From NCBI RefSeq assembly GCF_010548375.1, contig NZ_JAAGLY010000002.1, forward strand, positions 372,001 through 436,000: a stretch of 64,000 nt of DNA, read 5' to 3'. This stretch comes from Streptomyces sp. SID13726. Its GTDB lineage: Bacteria > Actinomycetota > Actinomycetes > Streptomycetales > Streptomycetaceae. The translations under genes and the position numbers were made by a program. Numbering within the stretch: the stretch's first letter is position 1; each line of letters begins with the position of its first letter. Positions 1 through 9,449 of the stretch are shown here, piece after piece. Below the pieces are notes generated by a model that did not search any database, was not told where the DNA came from, and saw only the letters and a list, made by a program, of their open reading frames with translations.

Positions 1-171
1 CACCAAGTCACGGGCATCGACTTCCAGAACAACTGGAGTCAGATCTCGCGCGCCATCATCAACTGGGGCAACACGGGCGCCATCCGCATCGTCGTCGGGA
101 GCGTCGTCTTCACGACGATCGCGGCCCTGGCGACCCAGATCGCCGTCATCGACATGAACCCCAAGGGATGA
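1..171 (+). CDS. DUF1772-like membrane protein, C-terminal fragment
   Basis: The reading frame is open from base 1 to a TGA at 169-171 and gives 56 residues; the start lies outside the window. The visible part has a polar stretch with NNWSQISRAIINW, then one hydrophobic segment (IRIVVGSVVFTTIAALATQIAVI) and a short polar end. The N-W-x-x-x-S/N-R pattern before a last membrane helix resembles the end of DUF1772 (anthrone-oxygenase-like) membrane proteins. Family assignment is by memory of the motif only. Substrate and role cannot be stated. Confidence 0.6.
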   Translation, partial: HQVTGIDFQNNWSQISRAIINWGNTGAIRIVVGSVVFTTIAALATQIAVIDMNPKG

Positions 172-665
172 CCGACTGCCGAACACGCACGACTCGAGGT
201 CGGCGGGCCGTGCCACGCCGACCTCGGCCAGCGTTCCCGACCATCAAGAACCCGCTCATGCTGGACCTTCAACGGCAAGGTGCTTGGCGTCCCGTTGCAC
301 ACTCTGCTCGGCCCAGCAGTCCGGACCGGACCGAGGGGCGCGGCACGGGCGGTAGGCACGAGAGCCCGTACAGATCCGCCGATGCGGCCCGCGAACAGGC
401 CGAGAGCTACCGATGCTCGAAGCAGTGCGCGATTGCGGCGAACTCCACCACCAGGCTCGGCGACTTGCCCGCTCGCGCGGCCTCACGCGGTCCAGCAACG
501 GCCACCGACACGACCCTCTCACCGTGCCGTGCAGCACCTCCTGCCACCGTTGACCAGGCGGCTCTCGCGGTCAACACTCGTAAGCCACCGACCTGGCGTA
601 GGTGAAGACGCATCACGGGCCGCGCAGAGCGTACAGAGATACGAGGGCGGTGCTGGCTGGGCTGG
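172..665. other. gene-free stretch, no supported feature
   Basis: Several overlapping open frames exist on both strands, but all are Arg/Pro/Thr-rich with no recognisable domain and no convincing ribosome binding site, as expected for high-GC non-coding DNA. One minus-strand frame (407-616) has a plausible-looking end but matches nothing I recognise. I treat the stretch as intergenic or decayed. Confidence 0.5.
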
Positions 666-1667
<1,002 letters not shown>

Positions 1668-1728
1668 GATGTCGTGTTTCTCCTGACGGACGGTTCGATT
1701 CGGTTGGGTCGGTGCGGCCTGCGTGTGC

Positions 1729-2082
1729 TCAGGCGTGGAGCGGGGCAAGGTCGGCGTAGACCTGGGAGACACTCACCAGGTCGCCTTCGAAGGTCAGGAC
1801 GTTGCACACGGGCAAGGTGACCGTCCTGCCGTCCTTGCGGCGGTACTCGATGTCGAACTGCACGGTGACGGCGTCGCCGATCTCGTGCATCGCGAGGATG
1901 TGGTGGCTGACGCCGTCGATCGTGTCCCAGAAGGCCGTCGTCGCCTTCTTCACGTTCTCCCGTCCGATGGTGGGCTCGGTGTTGGCGAAGACGGACCTCA
2001 CGTCGGGCGTGAGGTGCGCGACGAACGCGTCCGCGTCGTGGCGGTCGGCGGCGGCGACGAGCGAGGCGATGTCGCGGGTCAT
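1729..2082 (-). CDS. NTF2-like / SnoaL-fold protein
   Basis: A 117-residue protein with the pattern of a small alpha+beta cone: an N-terminal helix pair (SLVAAADRHDADAFVAHL), a strand with FANTEPTIGRENV, then antiparallel strands ending VSQVYADLAPL. This matches SnoaL/NTF2-like proteins (polyketide cyclases, limonene-epoxide-hydrolase relatives, ketosteroid-isomerase fold). The ATG at 2082 follows a GGAG element; the longer frame lacks one. It precedes the aldo/keto reductase, so the pair may act on one small molecule. That is inference; no catalytic role can be assigned. Confidence 0.7.
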   Translation of the reverse strand: MTRDIASLVAAADRHDADAFVAHLTPDVRSVFANTEPTIGRENVKKATTAFWDTIDGVSHHILAMHEIGDAVTVQFDIEYRRKDGRTVTLPVCNVLTFEGDLVSVSQVYADLAPLHA

Positions 2083-2276
2083 GGCGTACTCCGTACGTTC
2101 TCGGGTGGCCCGGCAGGGCCGGAGGTGTTCTGGGGTCGCCTTCCAGGCTGCCGGACGCCGGCCCACAGTCGGACAGTCCCGTCAAAGAGTGCATCGAGAC
2201 ACCGACCGCGAGCGCCTGACATCTACGTGCCCCAGAACCTGCGACGAGCCCTCGCAAAGGCCCCTCGGGCCCGGCT

Positions 2277-2372
2277 GGCAAGAACGTCGTCGACAAGCAG
2301 CTGCCCAGCACCGAACCGAAGCTGATGCAGGTCTTCGACAAGCTCCGCGAGGAGAACGCCGGTCAGACGTCA
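2277..2372 (+). pseudogene. IS110-type transposase remnant
   Basis: One frame reads GKNVVDKQLPSTEPKLMQVF then DKLREENAGQT. This resembles the N-terminal DEDD-domain region of IS110-family transposases, just before the usual VVVDQPASIGALPV segment. Nothing before or after it in frame continues the family, so only about 32 codons survive. No terminal repeats are visible. The assignment rests on motif memory. Confidence 0.4.
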
Positions 2373-2553
2373 CCATCGAGGTGCCCGCCGGGGATCACTC
2401 AACCCGGATACCGTCGCCGGCTACCGAGGACAGCAGCGGGGATACGGCAGCCGACCCGCAGCGTTTGGCACAGTGAGCCTGGGGTTTGTGTGAAGTCGTG
2501 ATCGATATCTGTGTTTCGCTGCCGCGCAGGAGTGATCGCGGCAGAACGCCGGT

Positions 2554-2730
2554 GTGACGCGCCGACAGCTCGGCGACGACCATTGGGAAGAACGGCCCTT
2601 ACCCGGTGAAGCTGCGTGACGAGTTCGAGGGGGTGATCTGGCATCTCCGGTCCGGCGCTCAATGGCGCGAGATGCCCGAGGAGTTCGGCCCCCGGCCGGA
2701 CGTCTACGGCCGATTCCGGGCCCAGGGGAA
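2554..2730 (+). pseudogene. IS5-family transposase N-terminal remnant (frameshifted)
   Basis: The start of an IS5-type (DUF4096) transposase is recognisable in two frames. From 2554 one reads MTRRQLGDDHWEE. From about 2591 the next frame continues NGPYPVKLRDEFEGVIWHLR, followed by SGAQWREMPEEFG and YGRFRAQ. A frameshift and some loss therefore lie near 2585, and the protein ends soon after the YGRF motif with no DDE domain. This is a dead fragment of an insertion sequence. Confidence 0.65.
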
Positions 2731-3014
2731 CAGAACGGGCAGGATGCCCGAGACGATCCCGGCTGCCCCTCGGACGCCCTCGACCCGGCACTCCGCCGTG
2801 GCGCGCAGCCCCGGCATCACCGACGTAATCATCGTCAAGCGCCCGAGCCGCATTCAGGTGCCCGACGCCTGCTGTAAGGCGGACATCAGTGGAGGCACCG
2901 TACGCCGAGTCAGGCGCCGGTACGAGCTGAGAGGCCGGGGCTCACCAAGGTCGAGGGCCTGTACCCATCCCTGCTCGCCCTGCGAGCGAGCCAGGCAGGC
3001 CTCCGCCGCCTGGC
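2731..3014. other. eroded stretch after the transposase scraps
   Basis: No domain is recognisable in any frame. A plus-strand frame at about 2938-3003 reads LTKVEGLYPSLLALRASQAG, which looks like a protein fragment but which I cannot assign. The neighbourhood suggests decayed mobile DNA. Confidence 0.35.
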
Positions 3015-3407
3015 TCAAGGTGTTCTCCGAGGCGGCGTGAAGACGTAGAGGTCGAGGATGTCGGGACACGGGGCGATACCCGGACCGCCGGCCTGGACCC
3101 AGGCGGCGATGTCCTCGGTGGCGTCGGAGTCGTTGACGAGGCCCAGCCAGACCGGACGAGCGCCGGTGGCGCGTGCGGCAGCGGAGGGTTGGACGACGAT
3201 CACGTTGGCGTGCTCGCAGACGTCGAGGCAGTCAACGATGCGAACGGGGACCTTCGCGGTGAGGTGAGCGACCTGCTGGTCGTGGTCGACTCCGGGCACC
3301 TTCGGGGTTCCGCAGCAGCAGTCCCGGCAGACGACGACGCGGCACGGTGCCGGTCCGGCGGGAACGTGCTGCGTGCGGGCTTCTTCGGAGTGCTGGTCAG
3401 GCGCCAC
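3015..3407 (-). CDS. small thioredoxin-like [2Fe-2S] ferredoxin
   Basis: A 130-residue protein with two cysteine clusters, CRDCCCG near residue 28 and CLDVCEHANV near residue 60, plus a conserved end (PVWLGLVND, DILDLYVFTP). This is the pattern of thioredoxin-fold [2Fe-2S] ferredoxins. The GTG at 3407 has AGGAG eight bases upstream and overlaps the ATPase gene by 11 bp, so it is the last cistron of the B12-riboswitch operon. Its place suggests an electron-transfer step linked to corrinoid use, such as reduction of imported cobalamin. That is inference. Confidence 0.75.
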   Translation of the reverse strand: MAPDQHSEEARTQHVPAGPAPCRVVVCRDCCCGTPKVPGVDHDQQVAHLTAKVPVRIVDCLDVCEHANVIVVQPSAAARATGARPVWLGLVNDSDATEDIAAWVQAGGPGIAPCPDILDLYVFTPPRRTP

Positions 3408-4215
3408 TCGTCGTACTCCTCTTCCGGGACGGTTGCTTCGCCATGGGCACAGGGCGCGGGCGCAGGAAGCGGATCACCGGGTGGCCCGCATCGTGGGTGA
3501 CCTCGGCCCGGACGCCGTAGACCCGCTCGATGAGGGCGGGGGTCAGGACCTCGGCCGGAGTTCCCTCCGTGACCGCGCGGCCGTCGGACAGGACGAGCAG
3601 GCGGTCGCAGTACATCGCGGCGAGGTTGAGGTCGTGCAGGGCGATCACGGTGGTGACCGGCAGGTCGGCGATCAGTTCCAGGAGGTCCAACTGGTGCTGG
3701 ATGTCGAGGTGGTTGGTGGGTTCGTCGAGGAGGAGTTCGTGGGGCTGCTGGGCGAGGGCGCGGGCGATCTGGGTGCGTTGGCGTTCGCCGCCGGAGAGGG
3801 TGTGCCAGGACTGCTCGGCGCGGTCGGTCAGGCCGGTGCGGGCGAGGGCCTCGGTGACGGCTTCCGCATCGGCCGCCGTTGCCGGTGTCCAGGCCCGACG
3901 GTGCGGGATGCGGCCGAGCGCGACGACGTCCCGGACGGTCAGTTCGGTCTGGGTGTCGGCGTGCTGTTCGACGGTGGCGATACGGCGGGCGGTGGCCCGG
4001 CGGCCGAGTTCGGTGAGCGGGCGTCCGTCCAGGGTCACGACCCCGGCAGAGGCAGCCAGGACCCCGGCCAGCAGTCTCAACAGCGTTGACTTTCCTGAGC
4101 CGTTGGGGCCCAGGAGGCCGACGGTCTCGCCGGGGTGCAGGGCGAGGGTGACGCCGTCGACGACGACCTTGTCGCCCAGGCGCCGTACGACACCGGCCGC
4201 GTGGAGGCTGGTCAT
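3397..4215 (-). CDS. ABC transporter ATP-binding protein (FecE/BtuD type)
   Basis: A 272-residue cytoplasmic nucleotide-binding subunit. It has Walker A GPNGSGKST near residue 38, signature LSGGERQR near 140, Walker B ELLLDEPTNHLD and the H-loop VIALHDLNLA. It energises uptake through the adjacent FecCD-type permease. The ATG at 4215 overlaps the permease stop (ATGA), showing translational coupling. The family also moves ferric siderophores, haem and B12. The upstream cobalamin riboswitch makes corrinoid the best guess here. Confidence 0.9.
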   Translation of the reverse strand: MTSLHAAGVVRRLGDKVVVDGVTLALHPGETVGLLGPNGSGKSTLLRLLAGVLAASAGVVTLDGRPLTELGRRATARRIATVEQHADTQTELTVRDVVALGRIPHRRAWTPATAADAEAVTEALARTGLTDRAEQSWHTLSGGERQRTQIARALAQQPHELLLDEPTNHLDIQHQLDLLELIADLPVTTVIALHDLNLAAMYCDRLLVLSDGRAVTEGTPAEVLTPALIERVYGVRAEVTHDAGHPVIRFLRPRPVPMAKQPSRKRSTTSGA

Positions 4216-5225
4216 GTTCTCCTCCGTCCTCGGTAGAGCACGGCCACGAACGCCGGTACGCCGATGAGGGACGTCACCACGCCCACCGGAACCTCCTGGG
4301 GGTCGAGGACGGTACGGGCCAGGGTGTCCACCCACACCAGGAACACGGCCCCGGTCAGCGCGGTGACCGGCAACAGCCTGGCGTGGCCCGCGCCGGTGAG
4401 GGCGCGCGTCGCGTGCGGGAGGACCAGGCCGACGAAGCCGATCGCGCCGGCGCAGCTCACCAGGGCGGCGGTGAGCAGCGCGGTGGCGCAGAGCAGGACC
4501 AGGCGGGTGCGGGCGACCCGCACCCCGAGTCCCGCGGCGGCCTCGTCGCCGAACGCGAAGGCGTCCAGGGTGCGGGCGTACCCGAGGCAGACGGCCAGGA
4601 CGACGGCGAGCACGGTCGTGCAGAGCAGCACCTGTCCCCAGTCGGCGCCGGAGAGCGAGCCCAGCAGCCAGAACAGCACGCCCCGGGTGGTCTCGGCATC
4701 CGCGGAGGTCAGGACGATGAACGAGGTCAGCGCCGAGAACAGCTGCATCGCCGCGACCCCGGACAGCACGACCCGGTCGGTGCTGCCGCCCAGGGTGTGG
4801 CTGAGCAGCAGGACCAGGGCGAAGGAGAGCAGCGCGCCGAGGAAGGCGCCCGCCGACAGGGACACCACTCCCCCGCCGACGCCCAGCACGACCACGGCGA
4901 CCGCTCCCGTGGACGCGCCGGAGGAGACGCCCAGCACGAAGGGGTCGGCGAGCGGGTTGCGCAGCAGGGACTGCATCACCGCCCCGCACACCGCGAGTCC
5001 GGCCCCGCAGACCGCGGCGAGCAGGGTGCGCGGCATCCGCAGGTTCCACACGATGCCGTCCCGCAGCGGCGCCAACTCGCTTTCGCCGAAGCCGAGATGG
5101 GCCGCGACGGCAGCCCAGACGTCCCCGGTGGAGATGTCCGCCGGTCCGATCGTCACGGCCACGGCGACCGAGACGAGCAGCGCGACCAGTCCGCCGCCCG
5201 TCAACAGCAGCGTACGGAAGGTCAC
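4212..5225 (-). CDS. ABC transporter permease (FecCD/BtuC family)
   Basis: A 337-residue integral membrane protein with about ten hydrophobic segments and the family motifs LRMPRTLLAAVCGAGLAVCG, GAVMQSLLRNPLADPFVLG and GFVGLVLPHATR. The last is the loop that docks the ATPase. Its start overlaps the binding-protein stop by four bases (ATGA), and its stop overlaps the ATPase start the same way. Length and motifs are normal for the family. Substrate preference cannot be read from this subunit; the riboswitch argues for cobalamin or a precursor. Confidence 0.9.
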   Translation of the reverse strand: MTFRTLLLTGGGLVALLVSVAVAVTIGPADISTGDVWAAVAAHLGFGESELAPLRDGIVWNLRMPRTLLAAVCGAGLAVCGAVMQSLLRNPLADPFVLGVSSGASTGAVAVVVLGVGGGVVSLSAGAFLGALLSFALVLLLSHTLGGSTDRVVLSGVAAMQLFSALTSFIVLTSADAETTRGVLFWLLGSLSGADWGQVLLCTTVLAVVLAVCLGYARTLDAFAFGDEAAAGLGVRVARTRLVLLCATALLTAALVSCAGAIGFVGLVLPHATRALTGAGHARLLPVTALTGAVFLVWVDTLARTVLDPQEVPVGVVTSLIGVPAFVAVLYRGRRRT

Positions 5226-6265
5226 TTGGCGAGTCCGAAGTCGCGCAGACCGGCCGCGACCTTCTCGATCCCCTCGACCGTGCGGAGGGACGGGTTCATC
5301 GCCTGCCCGCTCAGCAGGACGTACCGCTTCTTCTTCACGGCGGTCAGGTTGCGGGTGGCCGGGTTGGTCTCCAGGAAGCGGATCTTCGCCGCCGCGGTCT
5401 CGGCGGTCTGCTGCTTGCGCGTCAGGTCGCCGATCACGATCACGTCGGGGTCACGGTCGGCCACGGTCTCCCAGCTGATCTGGGGCCACTCGTCGCGGGT
5501 GTCGGAGAAGGCGTTCTCGGCGCCGACCGCGCGGGTGATGGCGCCCGGGGCACCGCAGCAGCCGGCGAGGTAGGGCGACTGGGAGTTGGCGAACCAGTAC
5601 ATGAGGGAGACGTCGGAGGCGTCCATGCCGTCGGTGGCCTTGCTCACCCGCTGCTTCAGCTCGGCGACCAGCTTGTCGCCGCGGGCATCGACGCCGAACG
5701 CGTGGGCCAGGTCGTGTATCTCGCCGTACACCGCGTCGAGGGTCAGGGGCTCGCTGCGCGAGCCGTCGCCGCCGCTGTCGTTGTCCTTGCCGGAGCAGTC
5801 GGAGGGCGAGACGTACGTGGGTACGCCGAGCTTCTCGAACTGCTCGCGGGTGGCGACCCCGCCCTTGCCGAGGGTGGAGACGAAGGAGGCGGTCACGAAA
5901 TCGGGTTCGGTGTCCAGGACCTTCTCGAAGGAGGGGGCGTTGTCCGCGAGCCTCGGCACGGAGGCGTTGGCCTTCTCCAGGTTCTTCAGCACCGGGTCGG
6001 TCCAGGTGGCCGTTCCGGCCAGGCGGTCGGCGAGGCCGAGGGAGAGCAGGATCTCGGTGGTGCCCTGGTTGAGGGAGACGGCCCGCTTCGGGGCCGACTT
6101 CAGGGTGACCTTGGCACCGCAGTTGTCGAGGGTGCGCGGATACCCCGACGCGGCGGACGGCTCGTCGCCCGCCGCCTCGCTGCCGGAGCCTCCGCAGGCG
6201 GTGAGCAGGAGAGCCGGGGCGAGCAGGAAGGCGGCGGGACGGAGGGCGTTACGGAGCACGGGCAT
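5222..6265 (-). CDS. substrate-binding lipoprotein of the B12-regulated ABC transporter
   Basis: A 347-residue lipoprotein with an N-terminal signal and lipobox LLTAC (Cys about residue 24), then a periplasmic-binding fold of the BtuF/FecB class. Recognisable parts include RAVSLNQGTTEILLSLGLAD, EPDFVTASF and PDVIVIGDLT. An internal Cys-Cys pair (YLAGCCGAPGA) and a Cys in SPSDCSGK are unusual for the family. It would capture the ligand outside the membrane and deliver it to the permease. The gene is first in the operon and follows the cobalamin riboswitch by about 45 bp. Confidence 0.88.
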   Translation of the reverse strand: MPVLRNALRPAAFLLAPALLLTACGGSGSEAAGDEPSAASGYPRTLDNCGAKVTLKSAPKRAVSLNQGTTEILLSLGLADRLAGTATWTDPVLKNLEKANASVPRLADNAPSFEKVLDTEPDFVTASFVSTLGKGGVATREQFEKLGVPTYVSPSDCSGKDNDSGGDGSRSEPLTLDAVYGEIHDLAHAFGVDARGDKLVAELKQRVSKATDGMDASDVSLMYWFANSQSPYLAGCCGAPGAITRAVGAENAFSDTRDEWPQISWETVADRDPDVIVIGDLTRKQQTAETAAAKIRFLETNPATRNLTAVKKKRYVLLSGQAMNPSLRTVEGIEKVAAGLRDFGLAK

Positions 6266-6309
6266 GCCTCTGGGGTCGGGGCTCGTTCGCGGAGCCGGCC
6301 TACGGACGT

Positions 6310-6480
6310 CCCTCCGCGCGGGGGCGCGGAGGTGCCAGCAGGTCTTCGGACTCGGGTTCGTCCGGACGGGGCGCCTTCCCGGTCTCCCAGTGGCGATGTG
6401 CCCCGCCCGTCCCCCTCACCGCTGCGCGTCAGTTCCGGGTTCGCACCGGATTCCCTGGCCTCGGTTGTGGCTCGACTGGC
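6310..6480 (-). promoter_or_regulatory. cobalamin riboswitch (upstream of the ABC uptake operon)
   Basis: Read on the minus strand, the conserved B12-aptamer elements appear in order: GGGAATCCGGTGCGAACCCG, then a CGCAGCGGTGAG segment, GCCACTGGGA pairing across to GGGAAGGC, and finally AGTCCGAAGACCTGC. The element ends about 45 bp before the lipoprotein ATG. A GC-rich hairpin lies between aptamer and start (CCGCGC...GCGCGG). When B12 is plentiful this class normally lowers expression of the gene behind it. Confidence 0.92.
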
Positions 6481-6683
6481 CCGTCGAGGCTATCAAGATC
6501 GTCGTACGGTCGGGTCGTGCGCTTGGTCACGAGGCATGAGGTATCGGTGGTCCGGCGGGAGAGGCGCTACGTCCCGGCGACTCGGGCGTTGCTGTCTGGC
6601 CGATGCCCGCTTCCCTGCGGGGAGTTCGCCCGTCGCGTCGGCTCCGGTGCGGACGTGGCCGCCGGTCCGGACACAATGTGTTC

Positions 6684-7568
6684 ATGAACGCTTACCGCGA
6701 CCGGCCGCCCGGTGTCCCCGCGTGGGGCCGCTGCGGGGTGATGGGCGTCGTCGACGTCTCCCCCGGCTCCTTCTCGGACGGCGGGCCCCGGCTCGACGCC
6801 GACCGGGCCGTCGCGCACGGTCTGGAACTGGTCGGCCAGGGCGCCGACATCGTCGACGTCGGCGCGGAGTCGGCCCGTCCGGGCGCCGTACGGATCGCCC
6901 GGGACGAGGAACTGCTCCGCGTGCTGCCGGTCGTCCGGGCGCTGGCGGAGGACGGTGTGCTCGTCAGTGTGGACACCATGCGTGCCGAGGTGGCCGAAGC
7001 CGCCGTGGACGCGGGTGCGCGGATGATCAACGATGTCAGCGGTGGTCAGGCCGATCCCGGCATGGCGAAGGTGGTCGCCCGGTCGGGCGTCCCGTTCGTC
7101 CTCCTGCACCGGCGCGTGCGGTCCGTCGGCACGGCGGAGCCGGACGGCTCGGGCGGTGCGGTGAGCGAGGCCGTCGCCGAGGCGGAGCAGCAGATGGCCG
7201 CCCTGGTGGCCGCGGGAGTCGATCCGAGTCAGTTGATCATCGATCCCGGGCTGGGCATCGCCACGCGAACCCGGGCGGACGACTGGGCCCTGCTGGCCGG
7301 ACTGGATGCCTGGCGGCGCCTCGGTCGCCCGCTCCTGATCGCGGCCTCCCGCAAGCGGTTCCTGGGCACGCTCCTTGCCGACCCGACGACCGGCGATCCC
7401 CGGCCGCCCCGTGCCCGGGACGCCGCGACCGCCGCCGTGTCCGCGATCGCCGCCGCTCAGGGCGCCTGGGCGGTACGGGTGCACGAGGTGCGGGCCACGG
7501 CCGACGCGGTCCGCGTCGAGGCGGCGATCAGGACGGCCAGGGCCTCGGGGGCCGACGCGGACCGGTGA
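6684..7568 (+). CDS. dihydropteroate synthase-like protein (divergent)
   Basis: A 294-residue TIM-barrel protein of the pterin-binding family. MGVVDVSPGSFSDGG stands where folate enzymes have MG(I/V)xNVTPDSFSDGG. It also has VDVGAESARPGA, INDVSGGQAD, LIIDPGLGI and AASRKRFLG. Canonical DHPS joins p-aminobenzoate to hydroxymethyl-dihydropterin diphosphate. Here the Asn and Asp of NVTPD are replaced (DVSPG), and the usual MHxRG strand is LLHRRVRS. Altered or secondary function is therefore possible. No folK, folB or folE gene is adjacent. The ATG at 6684 is chosen because the fold begins there. Confidence 0.8.
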   Translation: MNAYRDRPPGVPAWGRCGVMGVVDVSPGSFSDGGPRLDADRAVAHGLELVGQGADIVDVGAESARPGAVRIARDEELLRVLPVVRALAEDGVLVSVDTMRAEVAEAAVDAGARMINDVSGGQADPGMAKVVARSGVPFVLLHRRVRSVGTAEPDGSGGAVSEAVAEAEQQMAALVAAGVDPSQLIIDPGLGIATRTRADDWALLAGLDAWRRLGRPLLIAASRKRFLGTLLADPTTGDPRPPRARDAATAAVSAIAAAQGAWAVRVHEVRATADAVRVEAAIRTARASGADADR

Positions 7569-7658
7569 CCGGGGTTCGGCGCCCGTGAGGGTACGACTCC
7601 GCTGAGGCGCATTGAGCCACGGGACGGTGCCGGGTGCGTCGGGCCGTCTCCCGTACGG

Positions 7659-9068
7659 TCACGCGGCCCCGTCGTCCCGGACCGGATACGGCACGAACGT
7701 GCTGCTGTTCTGGTCGATGAGCAGGGGACGGCCCAGCGGTGGCACGGCTCGCTGGGAGCAGCCGAGGCGTTCGCAGACCCGGCAGCCCATGCCGATCGGG
7801 GTCGCGGCGGAGGCGTTGGCGAGGTCGAGGCCGTCGGAGTAGACGAGCCGGTGGGCATGGCGGATCTCGCAGCCCAGGCCGATGGCGTAGGTACGGCCGG
7901 GTTCGCCCCAGCCCCCACGGTGTCGGGTGACGGCCCGCGCGGTCCACAAGTACCGCTGTCCGTCGGGCATTTCGGCGATCTGGACGTGGATGCGGCCGGG
8001 CGCGGCGAACGCCTCGTAGACGTTCCACAGCGGGCAGGTGCCGCCGGCCCGCGAGAAGGGGAAGCCGCTCGCCGACTGGCGCTTGGAGAGGTTGCCCGCC
8101 CGGTCGACGCGGACGAAGGAGAACGGGACGCCGTGCAGCCGGGGCCGTTGGAGGGTGCTGAGGCGGTGGCAGACGGTCTCGTAGCCGAGGCCGTAGTGGT
8201 CGCAGAGCCGTTCGATGTCGTAGCGGGCGTCCTCGGCCGCCGTGTGGAACGCGGTGTACGGCAGGATCAGCGCGGCGGCGAAGTAGTGCGCGATGCCGAT
8301 GCGGGCCAACGCGTGGGTGGGTGAGCCGGGTTCGAAGTCCTCGGCGGCCTGGCGGTCGAGGTCGTCGCCGTGCTCCAGCAGGGCGAGTTGGGTCGCCATG
8401 CGGAAGGCCCGCCGGCCGGGTCGCAGGCGGGCGGAGAGGTGGAGGGTGCGGCTTCTCTCGTCGTAGTGGTGCAGCCGTTCGCCGGGTTCCGTGTCGAGCC
8501 GGATGCCGTGGGCGTCCGCGAGGCGTGCGGTGAGGGCCCCGATCACCTCACCGGCCCGGACGCCGATCCGCGCGGCCAGCCGCTCGGCCGCGAGGTCGGT
8601 GTCGTGGAGGTAGTTCTGCCTGCGGTAGAAGAAGTCCCGGATCTCCTCGTGGGGCGAGCGCGGCGGTTCCACGCCGATGTCACGGCCGTCGGCCGCCCCC
8701 GCGAGCCGTTCGGCCAGCTGCTGGTTGCGGTTGCCGAGATCGAGGAGGACCTGCGCGACGTCGGGCATCCGTGAGGCCAGCTCGGCGAGGTCGGACGGGG
8801 AGACCCGGGCGGCGTCGATCTCTCCCGTCAGTGCCTCTCGCAGGTCGGCCACGAGCCGGGCCGTGTCACGTTCGGAGAAGAAGCTCGCGTCGACGCCGAA
8901 GGTCTCCGTGAGCCTGAGCAGGACGGGCACGGTGAGCGGGCGGGAGTCGTGCTCCATCTGGTTCAGATAGCTCGGGGAGATGGCCAGGACCCGGGCGAGC
9001 TCCGCCTGGCTCATCCGGCGTTCCTCGCGCAGCCTCCGCAGCCGTACCCCCGCATAGATCTTGCTCAC
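7659..9068 (-). CDS. RamB/ScfR-like regulator of the glyoxylate bypass
   Basis: A 469-residue regulator. Residues about 5-65 form an XRE-type helix-turn-helix ([21 protein letters not shown]). The middle is a DUF955/ImmA-like domain with degenerate metal motif ([17 protein letters not shown]). The end is a DUF2083-type domain with paired cysteines ([12 protein letters not shown]). This is the layout of RamB and the short-chain fatty acyl regulators, which control isocitrate lyase and acyl-CoA genes in actinobacteria. The GTG at 9068 has GGAGGAG upstream. It is divergent from aceA across 381 bp holding direct repeats that may be its operators. Confidence 0.85.
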   Translation of the reverse strand: MSKIYAGVRLRRLREERRMSQAELARVLAISPSYLNQMEHDSRPLTVPVLLRLTETFGVDASFFSERDTARLVADLREALTGEIDAARVSPSDLAELASRMPDVAQVLLDLGNRNQQLAERLAGAADGRDIGVEPPRSPHEEIRDFFYRRQNYLHDTDLAAERLAARIGVRAGEVIGALTARLADAHGIRLDTEPGERLHHYDERSRTLHLSARLRPGRRAFRMATQLALLEHGDDLDRQAAEDFEPGSPTHALARIGIAHYFAAALILPYTAFHTAAEDARYDIERLCDHYGLGYETVCHRLSTLQRPRLHGVPFSFVRVDRAGNLSKRQSASGFPFSRAGGTCPLWNVYEAFAAPGRIHVQIAEMPDGQRYLWTARAVTRHRGGWGEPGRTYAIGLGCEIRHAHRLVYSDGLDLANASAATPIGMGCRVCERLGCSQRAVPPLGRPLLIDQNSSTFVPYPVRDDGAA

Positions 9069-9133
9069 CCTGTGCTCCTCCGGGCCCGGGACGCATCCGG
9101 GTCAGCGTACGGGAAACGGTCCCCGTCCAGCCC

Positions 9134-9181
9134 TTCGCAAGATTGGCAAACTCCGGCTAGAAGATTCGCAGAACTTGGCAC
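9134..9181. promoter_or_regulatory. direct repeats, candidate RamB-type operators
   Basis: Two related 17-bp boxes, TTCGCAAGATTGGCAAA at 9134-9150 and TTCGCAGAACTTGGCAC at 9165-9181, start 31 bp apart, about three helical turns. They lie in the divergent region between the RamB-like gene and aceA. They resemble the TTTGCAAA-type sites known for RamB. Binding is inferred. A separate perfect palindrome, TGGCACTCAGTGCCA, lies at 9196-9210. Confidence 0.45.
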
Positions 9182-9449
9182 GCGTCCACGCTTGATGGCA
9201 CTCAGTGCCAGTGTCACAGTTCTTGTGCGGCCCGCCGGACCCGGCAGGCGCCACCCGCCCCCGGGGCGCGATTTATGCCCTGACGTCGGAGATCCCGGCA
9301 GTGGTGGCGCCTTCACGCCGGCAGCATTGCTCACCTTCACCCTCCGGGGCGGCGGCGGGCCGCATCCCATAGAGCGACACGCAGTGCCACTCCTGTCGAG
9401 AACGACCCGGGATTGGCAGACGCAACAGACCGAGGAGACGGTGACAGTC

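Noticed and set aside
168..605. possible small genes in the first intergenic stretch
   Set aside because: Arg/Pro/Thr-rich products, no ribosome binding site, no family resemblance.
9196..9210. CIRCE-like element (TGGCACTCAGTGCCA)
   Set aside because: CIRCE needs TTAGCACTC and GAGTGCTAA nine bases apart; here the arms are adjacent and no chaperone gene follows, so I kept it only as a palindrome.
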